Assembly (NCBI RefSeq): GCF_003012775.1 | Contig: NZ_PXYG01000002.1 | Location: forward strand, 62,001-126,000 | Direction: 5' to 3' | From: Zobellella endophytica | Lineage (GTDB): Bacteria; Pseudomonadota; Gammaproteobacteria; Enterobacterales; Aeromonadaceae | Length of the DNA: 64,000 nt | In this document: positions 8,450 to 20,644 of the stretch, in pieces | Layout of the letters: the number at the start of each line of letters is the position of its first letter | Numbering within the stretch: position 1 is the first letter of the stretch | Made by a program: the position numbers and the translations under genes | Notes under the pieces: model-generated | Databases searched by the model: none | The model's input: the letters and a program-made list of their open reading frames with translations, nothing else | Told to the model about the DNA's origin: nothing

Positions 8450-11331
8450 AGCTCCACCCGATTCCGCCCATGTTCCTTAGCCCGATACAGGGCCTTGTCG
8501 GCACAAGAGAGCAGCTTGTCTTCATCGGACAGGCTAGCCGCCTCCGCCAGCCCCAGGCTGACGGTCAGGCGCAGGCCGGCAGCGACGGCGCCACAGTCTT
8601 GTCCCTCAATCGCCCGGCGCACCCGCTCGCAGATACGACGGGCATCCTCGATGGCGGTACCCGGAAACAACAGGGTGAACTCTTCGCCGCCCCAGCGGGC
8701 CGCCAGATCCCCTTGGCGCAGCTCGCGCCGCAATACCGAGGCCACCGCCCGGATGGCCTCGTCTCCCACCGCATGGGACCAGCGATCGTTCACTTTCTTG
8801 AAATGATCGATATCCAGTACCGCCAGGCACAGCGGCGCCGCTCCCCGGTTCGCCCAAGCCACCGTCAGCTCTTCGTCAAAGGCCCGCCGATTGGCCAGCC
8901 CGGTGAGCTGATCTTCCCGCGCCTGGCGCTCGAATGCCCGGGACTGCAGCTGCAACTCGCGGGTTTTCTCCGTCACCTGCTGTTTCAACTGTTCGGCGCT
9001 GCGCTTGAGCATGCGCAGCCGCAAACGCATCAGCAGCCACAGCGAGCCGAGTCCAAGCAGGGCCCCTCCCCACCAGAATAACGGACGCTGCCAGAAAAAC
9101 GGCCTGATACTGAACGCCAGCCTGCCTTCCTGCTCACTCCAGTCGCCGTAGGGGTAGGCGGCCGCCACCCGGAACACGTAATCACCGGGCGGCAGATTGG
9201 TGTATTCGGCCTGGTTTTGCCGGGATCTGGCCACCCAGTCCCGGTCAAACCCTTCCAGCATGGTGCGGTATTGAATACGCTCCGGCATCACATAGCCCAG
9301 GCCGGCATAGCGCAGCAACAGCCGGTCGCTGCCGGCGGGCAGTTGCAGCGGGCCCTCGACATCGACCGTTCGGCCGTTGACCTCGACCGCTTCCACCACC
9401 ACCGGCAGATCCGCCTGCCCGAATTCGGCGAGTCGCTCCGGCTGGACCCGGGCCACCCCCTTGGCGGTGGCAATCCATACGCTGCCATCGGCCGCCCGGG
9501 CCGCGGCCGGACTGGAACCCCCGTTGGCCTGTGCACTGGCCATGCCGTCGCCTTCCCCGAAATGCTCGAAGCCGATGGCAGCCAGCTCGCCATCCGCCAC
9601 CCGGTGGGCCTGCTCCCGGGACAGCCGCAGCATGCCCCTGTTGGTGGTCAGCCAGAGGCCGCCCAGCCGGTCCGCCACCGGCTGAAACATTTTTTCTATC
9701 GGCAGTCCATGCCGCTTGCCGACCGCCGCCAGGCTGCCGTCCGCCTGGCGATAGCGCAGCAGCCCCCGATCCGTGGCCAGCCACATATGGCGGCCATCCG
9801 GCTCCTGATAAAAACCGAAGGCATACTCCGCATTGTCCTGGCGATTCAGATACAGTGCCTCGATGCGCGCGCCACGGACGATGCCCACCCCCACCCCGGT
9901 ACCGACCCAGATATCCCCGTTGTTGGCCTCGTACAGGCTCAGGATAAAATCGCCGGGCAGGCCATCGGCCTGGACATAGGTACGGATCCGGCCGTCTTTC
10001 ATCTGGCTCAGCCCCTTGGCGGTGCCGACCCACAGGGTGCCGTCCGTCGCCGGCAGCACGGCCCGGATCTCGTTGGCCCCGAGTCCGCGGGCTCGATCGA
10101 TGATGTCCACCAGCTCGCCCCGGCGGATCTGCAGCAGACCGTGGGTATAGGTCCCCACCCACAGGGTGCCGTCGCGGCCTTCGGCCAGGCTGAGCACCGA
10201 AGGAACACCGCCGTCGGGCAAGCGGATCCGCAACGGGATGACTTCGCCGTCAGGGATATGATTAAGGCCATTGCTGGTACCTACCCAGACGGAGCCGTCG
10301 CTGTGGGCCAGCACGGTGCGCACATAATCCCCGCTCAGTCCCTTGTCCTGGGTGTAGCTGGTAAAGGGCGCGTCGCGCAATCGCAGCAGGCCGCCGTTGG
10401 TGCCCACCCAGATGCTGCGCTCGGAATCCTGGAACAGGGACACCACCCTGTTGTCGGGCAAGCCGTCGGCCATCCCCAGCCGCTCGATACCGAACCGACT
10501 GACGCGGATCAGGCCGCTGGCGATGGTACCGAGCCAGATGTCACCCGCCTCGTCCACCAGCAGGCTGCTGATGGCCTCGTCCGCCAGCGCCGGTGACAGC
10601 CGCCGGTATCGATCGCGCTCGCCCACGTAGGCCCCCCGCTCGGAGCCCACCAGCAGCCGGCCCTGCGAGTCGTGCAGCAGCGCCAGTACCGGTACCGCCG
10701 GAATATCGGTCACGATGCGGATCCGTCCCTCCCGGATCTCCGCCAGCCCCAGGGAAGTTCCGATCCAGATACCCCCGTCGGCGCCCTCGGCCAGACGATA
10801 GACACCGGCACCGGGCAACCCCTCCGCCACGCTGTAATGGTGTTCCCCGCCGTCGCCATCCCGCATGTAGACCCCGTCCCCTTCGGTGGCGAACCATAAC
10901 CGGCCGGCGCTGTCGCGCAGGACATGGTTGACCATGGCGGGCAAGTCAGGCTCGGGGGACCAGCGCTGCCTTTCATAGCGGCTGACACCCCCGCGGGCGC
11001 CGGCCACCAACAACCCGGCCCCGTCCACCGTCAGGCTGCGCATGCCCGAGTCGGGCAGGCCGGTCGGCTCGCCCCGCTCGAATACCCGAAACTCCCGCCC
11101 GTTGTAGCGGGCCACACCTTCCCAGGTGGCAAACCACAGATAGCCTTCGGCGGTCTGGGCGATGCTGTTGATGGAATTGTGCGGCAAGCCGTTGCGGGTG
11201 GTCCAGATATCCTGGTAGTAATGGGAAAGCGGCGCCTGGACGGCGGCAAGGGAGGATGACAATACCAGCAGTAGCAGGCCGAAGATCCGGTTGAATCGAC
11301 GAAGGATAGGCAGCGGGATCTTGAGCTTCAT
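8440..11331 (-). CDS. Periplasmic beta-propeller sensor with Y_Y_Y domain and GGDEF diguanylate cyclase output
   Basis: A 963-residue one-protein signalling system. It has an N-terminal signal sequence (about 1-30), then a long run of two-component-regulator propeller repeats (GLPHNSINSI, GLPDSGMRSL, GLPDNRVVSL, GLSGDYVRTV, GLPGDFILSL, each followed by WxGT-like blades). A Y_Y_Y-type beta-sandwich follows, then one membrane helix (FWWGGALLGLGSLWLL), a coiled coil, and a GGDEF domain beginning DQLTGLANRRAFD. The active-site motif is GGEEF (about 881-885), with an inhibitory I-site RQGD five residues before it, so it should make c-di-GMP under product feedback. No EAL domain. I start at the ATG at 11331 because the upstream in-frame extension lies in repeat DNA. 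It sits between accA and tilS. Confidence 0.9.
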   Translation of the reverse strand: MKLKIPLPILRRFNRIFGLLLLVLSSSLAAVQAPLSHYYQDIWTTRNGLPHNSINSIAQTAEGYLWFATWEGVARYNGREFRVFERGEPTGLPDSGMRSLTVDGAGLLVAGARGGVSRYERQRWSPEPDLPAMVNHVLRDSAGRLWFATEGDGVYMRDGDGGEHHYSVAEGLPGAGVYRLAEGADGGIWIGTSLGLAEIREGRIRIVTDIPAVPVLALLHDSQGRLLVGSERGAYVGERDRYRRLSPALADEAISSLLVDEAGDIWLGTIASGLIRVSRFGIERLGMADGLPDNRVVSLFQDSERSIWVGTNGGLLRLRDAPFTSYTQDKGLSGDYVRTVLAHSDGSVWVGTSNGLNHIPDGEVIPLRIRLPDGGVPSVLSLAEGRDGTLWVGTYTHGLLQIRRGELVDIIDRARGLGANEIRAVLPATDGTLWVGTAKGLSQMKDGRIRTYVQADGLPGDFILSLYEANNGDIWVGTGVGVGIVRGARIEALYLNRQDNAEYAFGFYQEPDGRHMWLATDRGLLRYRQADGSLAAVGKRHGLPIEKMFQPVADRLGGLWLTTNRGMLRLSREQAHRVADGELAAIGFEHFGEGDGMASAQANGGSSPAAARAADGSVWIATAKGVARVQPERLAEFGQADLPVVVEAVEVNGRTVDVEGPLQLPAGSDRLLLRYAGLGYVMPERIQYRTMLEGFDRDWVARSRQNQAEYTNLPPGDYVFRVAAAYPYGDWSEQEGRLAFSIRPFFWQRPLFWWGGALLGLGSLWLLMRLRLRMLKRSAEQLKQQVTEKTRELQLQSRAFERQAREDQLTGLANRRAFDEELTVAWANRGAAPLCLAVLDIDHFKKVNDRWSHAVGDEAIRAVASVLRRELRQGDLAARWGGEEFTLLFPGTAIEDARRICERVRRAIEGQDCGAVAAGLRLTVSLGLAEAASLSDEDKLLSCADKALYRAKEHGRNRVELWP

Positions 11332-11351
11332 GGAGAGAACGTCATATCTCT

Positions 11352-11369
11352 GGTCGAATGAGTTCGAGG
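11352..11369. repeat. Degenerate copy of the 18-bp palindrome
   Basis: GGTCGAATGAGTTCGAGG retains the left arm of the GGTCGA...TCGACC palindrome but the right arm has decayed. It lies 20 bases before the composite repeat at 11389. Confidence 0.5.
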
Positions 11370-11388
11370 CGCTTGGGTGCACTTCGCT

Positions 11389-11540
11389 TGGAGCGCAGGC
11401 AGCTCCCCTGCATTCCAGCATAGCGGGAACCTCGGTTCCCAAACACAACACCTCGGCCCGGGTGCGCCCCTTGCGGGCGGGCCGCCCGCGCCCCAATTCG
11501 TGCCCCCTGGAGCGCGGGCGGCCCGTTTTTGTCAGCAGTA
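11389..11540. repeat. Composite hairpin repeat, copy A (diverged), adjoining accA
   Basis: Begins TGGAGCGCAGGC and carries diverged versions of the first two hairpins. It ends in GCGGGCGGGCCGCCCGCGCC (11473-11492). A further inverted half copy follows (GGAGCGCGGGCGGCCCG, 11519-11535). That second copy runs into the last codons of accA, so on the minus strand a GC-rich hairpin directly follows the accA stop and may act as its terminator. Same family as 33083-33186 and 37617-37726. Confidence 0.7.
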
Positions 11541-12488
11541 ACCGTATTTCATCAGCCGCTGGTAGCGTTGCTCCAGCAGGGTATCGCTGTCGAGGCTGTC
11601 CAGCTCGCCCAGATCCGCCAGCAGGCGGGCCTTGAGCCGCTCGGCCATCAGCCAGGGGTTGCTGTGGGCACCGCCCATCGGCTCTTCCACCACGTTGTCG
11701 ATCAGCTTCAGTTCATGGATACGGCCGGCGGTAATACCCATGGCTTCCGCCGCCACCGAGGCCTTGTCGGCGCTCTTCCACAGGATGGAGGCGCAGCCTT
11801 CCGGCGAGATCACCGAGTAGGTGGAATACTGCAACATGTTGACCCGGTCACCCACCCCGATGGCCAGGGCACCGCCGGAGCCGCCCTCGCCGATCACGGT
11901 GCAGACGATGGGGGTCTTGAGCCCGGCCATCACCTTGAGGTTGCGGGCGATGGCCTCGGACTGGCCGCGCTCTTCCGCCCCCACGCCCGGGTAAGCACCG
12001 GGGGTGTCGATAAAGGTGAGGATCGGCATCTTGAAGCGCTCGGCCATTTCCATCAGCCGCAGCGCCTTGCGGTAACCCTCCGGGCGGGGCATGCCGAAGT
12101 TGCGCCTGATCTTCTCCTTGGTTTCCCGGCCCTTCTGCTGGCCGATCACCATCACCGGGCGGCCCTCGAAACGGGCCACGCCACCGACGATGGCCTTGTC
12201 GTCCGCGTAGGCGCGGTCACCGGCCAGTTCGTCGAATTCACCGAACATCATCTCGATGTAGTCCAGGGTATAGGGACGGCGCGGATGACGGGCCAGTTGG
12301 GAGATCTGCCAGGGGCCCAGGTTGCCGAAGACCTTCCTGGTCAGCTCGTCGCGCTTCACCTCAAGCCGTTTGACCTCCTCATCCAGATCAATATCCAGGG
12401 CGTCCCCTTCACTCACGTGTCTGAGCTCTTCAATCTGGGCCTGCAGCTCTGCGATGGGTTGTTCAAAATCCAGAAAATGGTGGCTCAT
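11532..12488 (-). CDS. accA: Acetyl-CoA carboxylase carboxyltransferase subunit alpha
   Basis: A 318-residue crotonase-fold subunit. With AccD it forms the alpha2beta2 carboxyltransferase that moves CO2 from carboxybiotin to acetyl-CoA, giving malonyl-CoA for fatty acid synthesis. The start [20 protein letters not shown] and the conserved blocks [43 protein letters not shown] and [15 protein letters not shown] are all present. It follows dnaE after nine bases, the conserved dnaE-accA pair. Length matches E. coli AccA (319 residues). Confidence 0.98.
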   Translation of the reverse strand: MSHHFLDFEQPIAELQAQIEELRHVSEGDALDIDLDEEVKRLEVKRDELTRKVFGNLGPWQISQLARHPRRPYTLDYIEMMFGEFDELAGDRAYADDKAIVGGVARFEGRPVMVIGQQKGRETKEKIRRNFGMPRPEGYRKALRLMEMAERFKMPILTFIDTPGAYPGVGAEERGQSEAIARNLKVMAGLKTPIVCTVIGEGGSGGALAIGVGDRVNMLQYSTYSVISPEGCASILWKSADKASVAAEAMGITAGRIHELKLIDNVVEEPMGGAHSNPWLMAERLKARLLADLGELDSLDSDTLLEQRYQRLMKYGYC

Positions 12489-12497
12489 AGGTCCCCT

Positions 12498-15970
<3,473 letters not shown>

Positions 15971-15971
<1 letters not shown>

Positions 15972-16567
15972 CACGCCTCCGCCAGTATCAAGGCCACCGG
16001 CCTGAAGCTGCGCCGGTGCTCGGGCAGGGCCCCGTTCTGCACCAGGGCCGCCAGGTGGTCTTTGGTGGGGTAGCCCTTGTGGCGGGCGAAACCGTACTGG
16101 GGATGGCGGGCATCGAGGGCCAGCATTTCCTGGTCCCGGGCCACCTTGGCCAGGATGGAGGCGGCGCTGATCTCCGCCACCCGGTTGTCGCCCTTGACCA
16201 CCGCCTGGCAGGCCATGGGCAGGACCGGGCAGCGGTTGCCGTCGATAAAGACGAAGCCGGGCTGGATCTGCAGCCCCGCCACCGCCCGGGTCATCGCCAG
16301 CAGGGTGGCCTGAAGGATGTTCAGTTCATCGATCTCGCCAGGCGAGCAGCGGCCGATGGCCCAGGCCAGGGCCCGCTCGCGGATAAGGGGCGCCAGCTGT
16401 TCGCGTTTCTTCTCGCTGAGCGTCTTGGAGTCCGCCAGCCCGGGGATGGGGTTGGCCGGGTCGAGGATCACCGCGGCGGTGACCACGTCGCCCACCAGGG
16501 GGCCCCGCCCCACCTCATCGACGCCGGCGACCAGCACGCCTTCGGGGTAGCGTATGTCGGTCATCAT
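15971..16567 (-). CDS. rnhB: Ribonuclease HII
   Basis: A 198-residue type 2 RNase H that nicks RNA:DNA hybrids and removes misincorporated ribonucleotides. The first catalytic pair is in [16 protein letters not shown], and the remaining acidic residues are in FIDGNRCPV and the DxxxxD region before KVARDQEM. The start is one of two adjacent ATGs at 16567 and 16564; the first overlaps the lpxB stop (ATGATGA). The second has better spacing to GGA, so the N-terminus may be one residue shorter. E. coli RnhB has 198 residues. Order lpxB-rnhB-dnaE is conserved. Confidence 0.96.
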
Positions 16568-17709
16568 GTTCCGGCCAGCTCCAGCACCGCCAGGGCGGCC
16601 TGCTCGTCGGCATTGCAACGGATCTGCTTGTGCAGCCGGGTAAAATGGGCGATCAGCTCGCCGTTGTCGTGCTCGAGCAGCTTGCCGATTTCATCGACGA
16701 TGTGTCCGGGGGTGCACTCGTGCTGGATCAGTTCCGCCACCAACGTCTGCCCGGCCAGCAGGTTGGGCAGGGAGGCATAGGGGGTTTTCACCAGGCGCTC
16801 GGCCAGCCAGTAGCTGAAGGGCTTGAACTTGTAGCCCACCACCATCGGCTTCTTGGCCAGCATCGCCTCCAGGGTGGCGGTGCCGGAGGCCAGCAGGATC
16901 ACGTCGCTGGCGGTCATCACCTCCCGCCCCCGGCCCTCCACCAGTATGACCTCGAGCTCGGGCGCCACTTGCGCCTTGATGGCGAGGAACTCCTCCCGCC
17001 GCCGGGAATTGACCAGCGGCACCACGAACTCCAGCTCCGGATGGCGCACCTTGAGTTGCTTGCAGGCTTCCAGATAGACCGGGCTCAGCAGGGTGACTTC
17101 CGCATGCCGGCTGCCAGGCAGCAATGCCAGGTAGCGACCGCCGGGTTTCAGTCCCAGCCGCTGTCGCGCGCCCTGGGTGTCGGGCACGAGTGGCATCCGG
17201 TCCGCCAGGGTATGGCCGATGAAGCGGCAGGGCGCCTCGAAGCGGTCGTAGAAGGCCTTCTCGAACGGCAGAAAGGCAAGCACCTGGTCGGTGGCCGCCT
17301 TGATCTTGTGGATCCGGTTCTGTCGCCAGGCCCAGACCGAAGGACTGACGTAGTGCAGGGTGCTGATACCGGCTTTCTTCAGCCGCAGCTCGACACCGAT
17401 ATTGAAATCGGGGGCGTCGATGCCCACGAACACATCCGGCGGATTGTCGATAAAATGGCGCACTATCTGCCGGCGGATTTGCAGGATGCGCGGCAGCCGG
17501 CCCAGCACCTCGACGATGCCCATCACCGCCAGCTCGTCCATCTCGAACAGGGCAGTGCAGCCTTCGGCCACCATCTGCGGCCCGGCGATGCCTTCGATCA
17601 GCGCATCGGGATGGCGGGCCCGGATCTCCCGGATCAGGCCCGCCCCCAACGTATCGCCGGAGACTTCCCCGGCGACGATACCAATGCGCAGCGGGCGGGG
17701 TTCAGGCAC
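16564..17709 (-). CDS. lpxB: Lipid-A-disaccharide synthase
   Basis: A 381-residue GT19 glycosyltransferase that condenses UDP-2,3-diacylglucosamine with lipid X to form the lipid A disaccharide at the inner membrane. The N-terminal [18 protein letters not shown], the central [14 protein letters not shown] and the C-terminal block [20 protein letters not shown] are hallmark sequences. Its first codons overlap the 3' end of lpxA by eight bases. Length is like E. coli (382). Confidence 0.98.
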   Translation of the reverse strand: MPEPRPLRIGIVAGEVSGDTLGAGLIREIRARHPDALIEGIAGPQMVAEGCTALFEMDELAVMGIVEVLGRLPRILQIRRQIVRHFIDNPPDVFVGIDAPDFNIGVELRLKKAGISTLHYVSPSVWAWRQNRIHKIKAATDQVLAFLPFEKAFYDRFEAPCRFIGHTLADRMPLVPDTQGARQRLGLKPGGRYLALLPGSRHAEVTLLSPVYLEACKQLKVRHPELEFVVPLVNSRRREEFLAIKAQVAPELEVILVEGRGREVMTASDVILLASGTATLEAMLAKKPMVVGYKFKPFSYWLAERLVKTPYASLPNLLAGQTLVAELIQHECTPGHIVDEIGKLLEHDNGELIAHFTRLHKQIRCNADEQAALAVLELAGT

Positions 17710-18493
17710 GAATGATACCGCGCTCGTTCTGCTTGAGGAATTCCGCCATGATGCCCACTTCCGGCTGCTTCTCGTTCAGCGCCTCGAGCACGGGGATCAC
17801 TTCCGCCACCGCCTTGCCGCTACGGAAAATTTCCTTGTAGGCCTGCTTGATGGCGGAGATGGCCTCGGGGGAAAAACCCCGGCGGCGCAACCCTTCGGAA
17901 TTGATGCCGAACGGCTTGGCATAGAGTCCCGCGGCCATCACATAGGGCGGTACATCCTTGTTCAGGGCGGCGCAACCGGCGATGAAGGCGTGGCTGCCGA
18001 CCCGGCCGAACTGGTGGATGGCGGCATGGCCACCGAAGATCACGTGATCGCCGATATGCACATGGCCGGCCAGGGTCGCGTTGTTGGCAAAGATGCAGTC
18101 ATCGCCGACCCGGCAGTCGTGGGCCACGTGCACGTTCACCATGAACAGGTTGCGGCTGCCGACCCGGGTGATGTTTTCATCCTGGGCGGTGCCCCGGTGG
18201 AAAGTGCAGGACTCGCGGATCACGTTGTCATCCCCGATCTCCAGGAAGGTCCGCTCGCCGGCGTATTTCTTGTCCTGGCAGTCCTCGCCGATGGAGGCGA
18301 ACTGGAAGATACGGTTGCGTTTGCCGATACGGGTTGGTCCCTTGATCACCACATGGGGGCCAATCCGGCAGTCGTCGCCGATCTCTACCTCGGGCCCGAT
18401 CAGGGTCCAGGGGCCGATTTCCACCCCTTTGCCGATCCTGGCGTCCGGGTGGACGATGGCGGTTTCATGGATCACTGCACTTTGCTCCGTCAC
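17702..18493 (-). CDS. lpxA: UDP-N-acetylglucosamine acyltransferase LpxA
   Basis: A 263-residue left-handed beta-helix acyltransferase that adds the first 3-hydroxyacyl chain to UDP-GlcNAc. Hexapeptide repeats run through the first two thirds, and the catalytic histidine is in [12 protein letters not shown] chose the GTG at 18493: it lies two bases after the fabZ stop with GAGG seven bases upstream, and it gives [16 protein letters not shown] at the length of E. coli LpxA (262). Upstream in-frame codons overlap fabZ and are not conserved-looking. Confidence 0.96.
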   Translation of the reverse strand: MTEQSAVIHETAIVHPDARIGKGVEIGPWTLIGPEVEIGDDCRIGPHVVIKGPTRIGKRNRIFQFASIGEDCQDKKYAGERTFLEIGDDNVIRESCTFHRGTAQDENITRVGSRNLFMVNVHVAHDCRVGDDCIFANNATLAGHVHIGDHVIFGGHAAIHQFGRVGSHAFIAGCAALNKDVPPYVMAAGLYAKPFGINSEGLRRRGFSPEAISAIKQAYKEIFRSGKAVAEVIPVLEALNEKQPEVGIMAEFLKQNERGIIRA

Positions 18494-18495
18494 AC

Positions 18496-18963
18496 TCAAC
18501 CCTCGCGTTTGGCACACATCAGCTCGGCGGTGCAGACCACTTCACCGTCGACGGTGGCCACACCGGTAAATTTGGCGATACCCCGACGCTCCTTCAGATA
18601 CACCACGTCCAGCACCAGCTGGTCTCCCGGCACCACGGGGCGCTTGAAGCGGGCGTTGTCGATGGAGGCGAAGTAATACAGTTCGTTGGGCTTGGGCTTG
18701 CCGACCATCTTGAACGCCAGGATGCCGGTGGCCTGGGCCATGGCTTCCAGGATCAGTACCCCCGGAAACACCGGTTTCTGCGGGAAGTGGCCGGTGAACA
18801 TCGGCTCGTTGAACGACACGTTCTTGATGCCTCTCAAGGTCTTGCGTTCAGGGCTAATTTCATAATGCGCCACCCGGTCCACCATCAGAAAGGGGTAACG
18901 GTGCGGCAACAGTTCCAGGATCTCCTGGATATCCAACTGATTCAGTTCGTTATCGTTATTCAA
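18496..18963 (-). CDS. fabZ: 3-hydroxyacyl-ACP dehydratase FabZ
   Basis: A 155-residue hotdog-fold dehydratase that makes trans-2-enoyl-ACP in fatty acid elongation and competes with LpxA for 3-hydroxymyristoyl-ACP. The catalytic His is in [14 protein letters not shown] and the Glu in [15 protein letters not shown]. It lies between lpxD (20 bases) and lpxA (2 bases), the conserved arrangement that links phospholipid and lipid A supply. Confidence 0.98.
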   Translation of the reverse strand: MNNDNELNQLDIQEILELLPHRYPFLMVDRVAHYEISPERKTLRGIKNVSFNEPMFTGHFPQKPVFPGVLILEAMAQATGILAFKMVGKPKPNELYYFASIDNARFKRPVVPGDQLVLDVVYLKERRGIAKFTGVATVDGEVVCTAELMCAKREG

Positions 18964-18983
18964 AATGTAACCCTACCAATCGC

Positions 18984-20006
18984 TTAGTCTTTATTGTCTG
19001 ATTGTTTTTCAAGCCGGCTCAGCCGCTTGTGCATGTCGTCGATGCGCATCACCCGCGCCGCCGTTTTGCGCCACTCTTTGTTCGGCTGCAGGGGGATCCC
19101 GGAGGAATAGACGCCGGGTTCGGTAATGGGCCGCATCACCATGGACATACCGGTGATGGTCACCCCGTCACAGATTTCCATATGGCCGTTGAACACCGAA
19201 GCGCCGCCAATAATACAATATTTACCGACTTTGAGACTACCGGCCATCACGGTACCACCGGCCATGGCGGTGCCGTAACCGATCTCTACGTTGTGGGCGA
19301 TCTGGCACTGGTTATCGATGATGACGTTGTCATCGATGCGGGTATCCCCCAGCGCGCCCCGGTCAATGGTAGTACAGGCGCCGATTTCCACCCGGTTACC
19401 GATCACCACGCCGCCGAGCTGGGGGATCTTGATCCACTCGCCCTTGTTGTTGGCATAGCCGAAGCCGTCGGCCCCGATCACCGTCCCCGCCTGCACCAGG
19501 CAATCGCGGCCCAATACCACCCGGTGATACAGGGTCACGTTGGCCCACAGCCGGGTGCGGGCGCCCAGCCGGGTCTCCTTGCCGATAAAGCAGCCGGGGC
19601 CGACGACGACGTCGTCCTCCAGCACCACACCGGATTCGATCACCGTGTTGGCGCCGATGGCCACCCCTTTCCCCAGCACCGCATCCGCCGCCACCACGGC
19701 GCTGGGATGAATATCCACCGCCGGGGCCGGGGTGGTGTCGAGCCGCTGTGCCGCCAGGGCAAAGCCCAGATAGGGATCCGCCATCACCAGGCTGGCCACC
19801 GGGCAGCGGGCCTTGTCCGCCGCCGTCAGGATCACCGCCCCGGCCCTGGTACCGGCCAGCAGATGCTGGTATTTGCTGTCCGACAAAAAGGCCACCTCGC
19901 CCGGTCCGGCCTTATCCAGGGTGTTGACCCGGGTAATTTCCAGTCCCGGATCGCCGTCAAACTCGGCGTCCAGATGGCTGGCCAGCTCTTGCAGTGTTAC
20001 TTTCAT
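18984..20006 (-). CDS. lpxD: UDP-3-O-(3-hydroxyacyl)glucosamine N-acyltransferase LpxD
   Basis: A 340-residue trimeric beta-helix enzyme that N-acylates the UDP-glucosamine precursor, third step of lipid A synthesis. It has the N-terminal uridine-binding domain ([19 protein letters not shown]), hexapeptide repeats, catalytic His in [17 protein letters not shown], and a C-terminal helix ([16 protein letters not shown] region). The ATG at 20006 is chosen over an upstream TTG because it yields the family N-terminus. E. coli LpxD has 341 residues. Confidence 0.97.
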   Translation of the reverse strand: MKVTLQELASHLDAEFDGDPGLEITRVNTLDKAGPGEVAFLSDSKYQHLLAGTRAGAVILTAADKARCPVASLVMADPYLGFALAAQRLDTTPAPAVDIHPSAVVAADAVLGKGVAIGANTVIESGVVLEDDVVVGPGCFIGKETRLGARTRLWANVTLYHRVVLGRDCLVQAGTVIGADGFGYANNKGEWIKIPQLGGVVIGNRVEIGACTTIDRGALGDTRIDDNVIIDNQCQIAHNVEIGYGTAMAGGTVMAGSLKVGKYCIIGGASVFNGHMEICDGVTITGMSMVMRPITEPGVYSSGIPLQPNKEWRKTAARVMRIDDMHKRLSRLEKQSDNKD

Positions 20007-20017
20007 AACCAAAACTC

Positions 20018-20521
20018 TTACTTGCTGACGCGGCTGATCACCTGCTGGGTGATATCGAGCGAAGGAGACACATAGATGGCGGCGCCACGTTCGATCACCA
20101 GATCAAAGCCCTGGGCCTGGGTGATCTCGTCGATGGCCCCCTTGATGCGCGACAGCATTTTCTGCCGCTCTTCGTGCTCCCGCCGGCCCTGATCCTCTTC
20201 CAGCGCCCGGCGCTTCTGCACATAGGCGGCCTGCATTTCGTTCAGCTTCTTCTGGGCATCGGCCTTCTGCTGATCGTTCATAAAGGCCATGTCCTTCTGC
20301 TGTTTCTCGACGAAGCTGCGGCCGTCGGCTTCCAGCTTCTGGACTTCCTTGACCCGGCCCTCGAACTCGCGCTTGAGCTGGCTGGACACCTGCTCCCGCT
20401 GGGGCATCTTCTGGAACACCGCGGCGGTATCCACCACCGCTATCTTGCTGCCCTGGGCCTGGGCCAGGCCGGCGCTCAGCACCAGCGCCATCACCCCCAA
20501 CATCTTCATCATCTGTTTCAA
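20018..20521 (-). CDS. skp: Periplasmic chaperone Skp/OmpH
   Basis: A 167-residue periplasmic holdase that carries unfolded outer-membrane proteins to the Bam complex. It has a signal peptide ending GLAQAQ, then the beta-strand core start [17 protein letters not shown], followed by long charged alpha-helical arms. The start is probably TTG at 20521, seven bases after GGAG; ATGs at 20512 and 20509 lie too far from that site. Located between bamA and lpxD as in E. coli. The 123-base gap to bamA holds a repeat element. Confidence 0.95.
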   Translation of the reverse strand: MKQMMKMLGVMALVLSAGLAQAQGSKIAVVDTAAVFQKMPQREQVSSQLKREFEGRVKEVQKLEADGRSFVEKQQKDMAFMNDQQKADAQKKLNEMQAAYVQKRRALEEDQGRREHEERQKMLSRIKGAIDEITQAQGFDLVIERGAAIYVSPSLDITQQVISRVSK

Positions 20522-20541
20522 GATAACACTCCTGCTTGTAA

Positions 20542-20570
20542 GCCATATTTTAATGTAGGGTCGATGTCAA
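20542..20570 (-). promoter_or_regulatory. Possible promoter before skp built on a repeat palindrome
   Basis: On the minus strand TTGACA (20570-20565) lies inside the 18-bp palindrome, and TATGGC (20547-20542) follows after 17 bases. The -35 is a perfect consensus; the -10 is weak. Activity is unproven. Confidence 0.35.
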
Positions 20571-20643
20571 TCGACCACCCCAACCACAACGCCATGCCCG
20601 ACCACGGGCGCAACCCCCGTGCGGGCGGGCCGCCCGCGCCCCC
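20555..20643. repeat. Repeat element, copy E: 18-bp palindrome plus right-half composite repeat
   Basis: GTAGG precedes the palindrome GGTCGATGTCAATCGACC (20559-20576). A spacer follows, then the third hairpin GCGGGCGGGCCGCCCGC (20621-20637). The left half of the composite repeat is missing. It occupies most of the bamA-skp intergenic space. Confidence 0.75.
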
Positions 20644-20644
20644 A

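Noticed and set aside
11332-11496. Longer N-terminus of the propeller diguanylate cyclase
   Set aside because: The in-frame extension translates repeat DNA and would bury the signal peptide; the ATG at 11331 is the plausible start.
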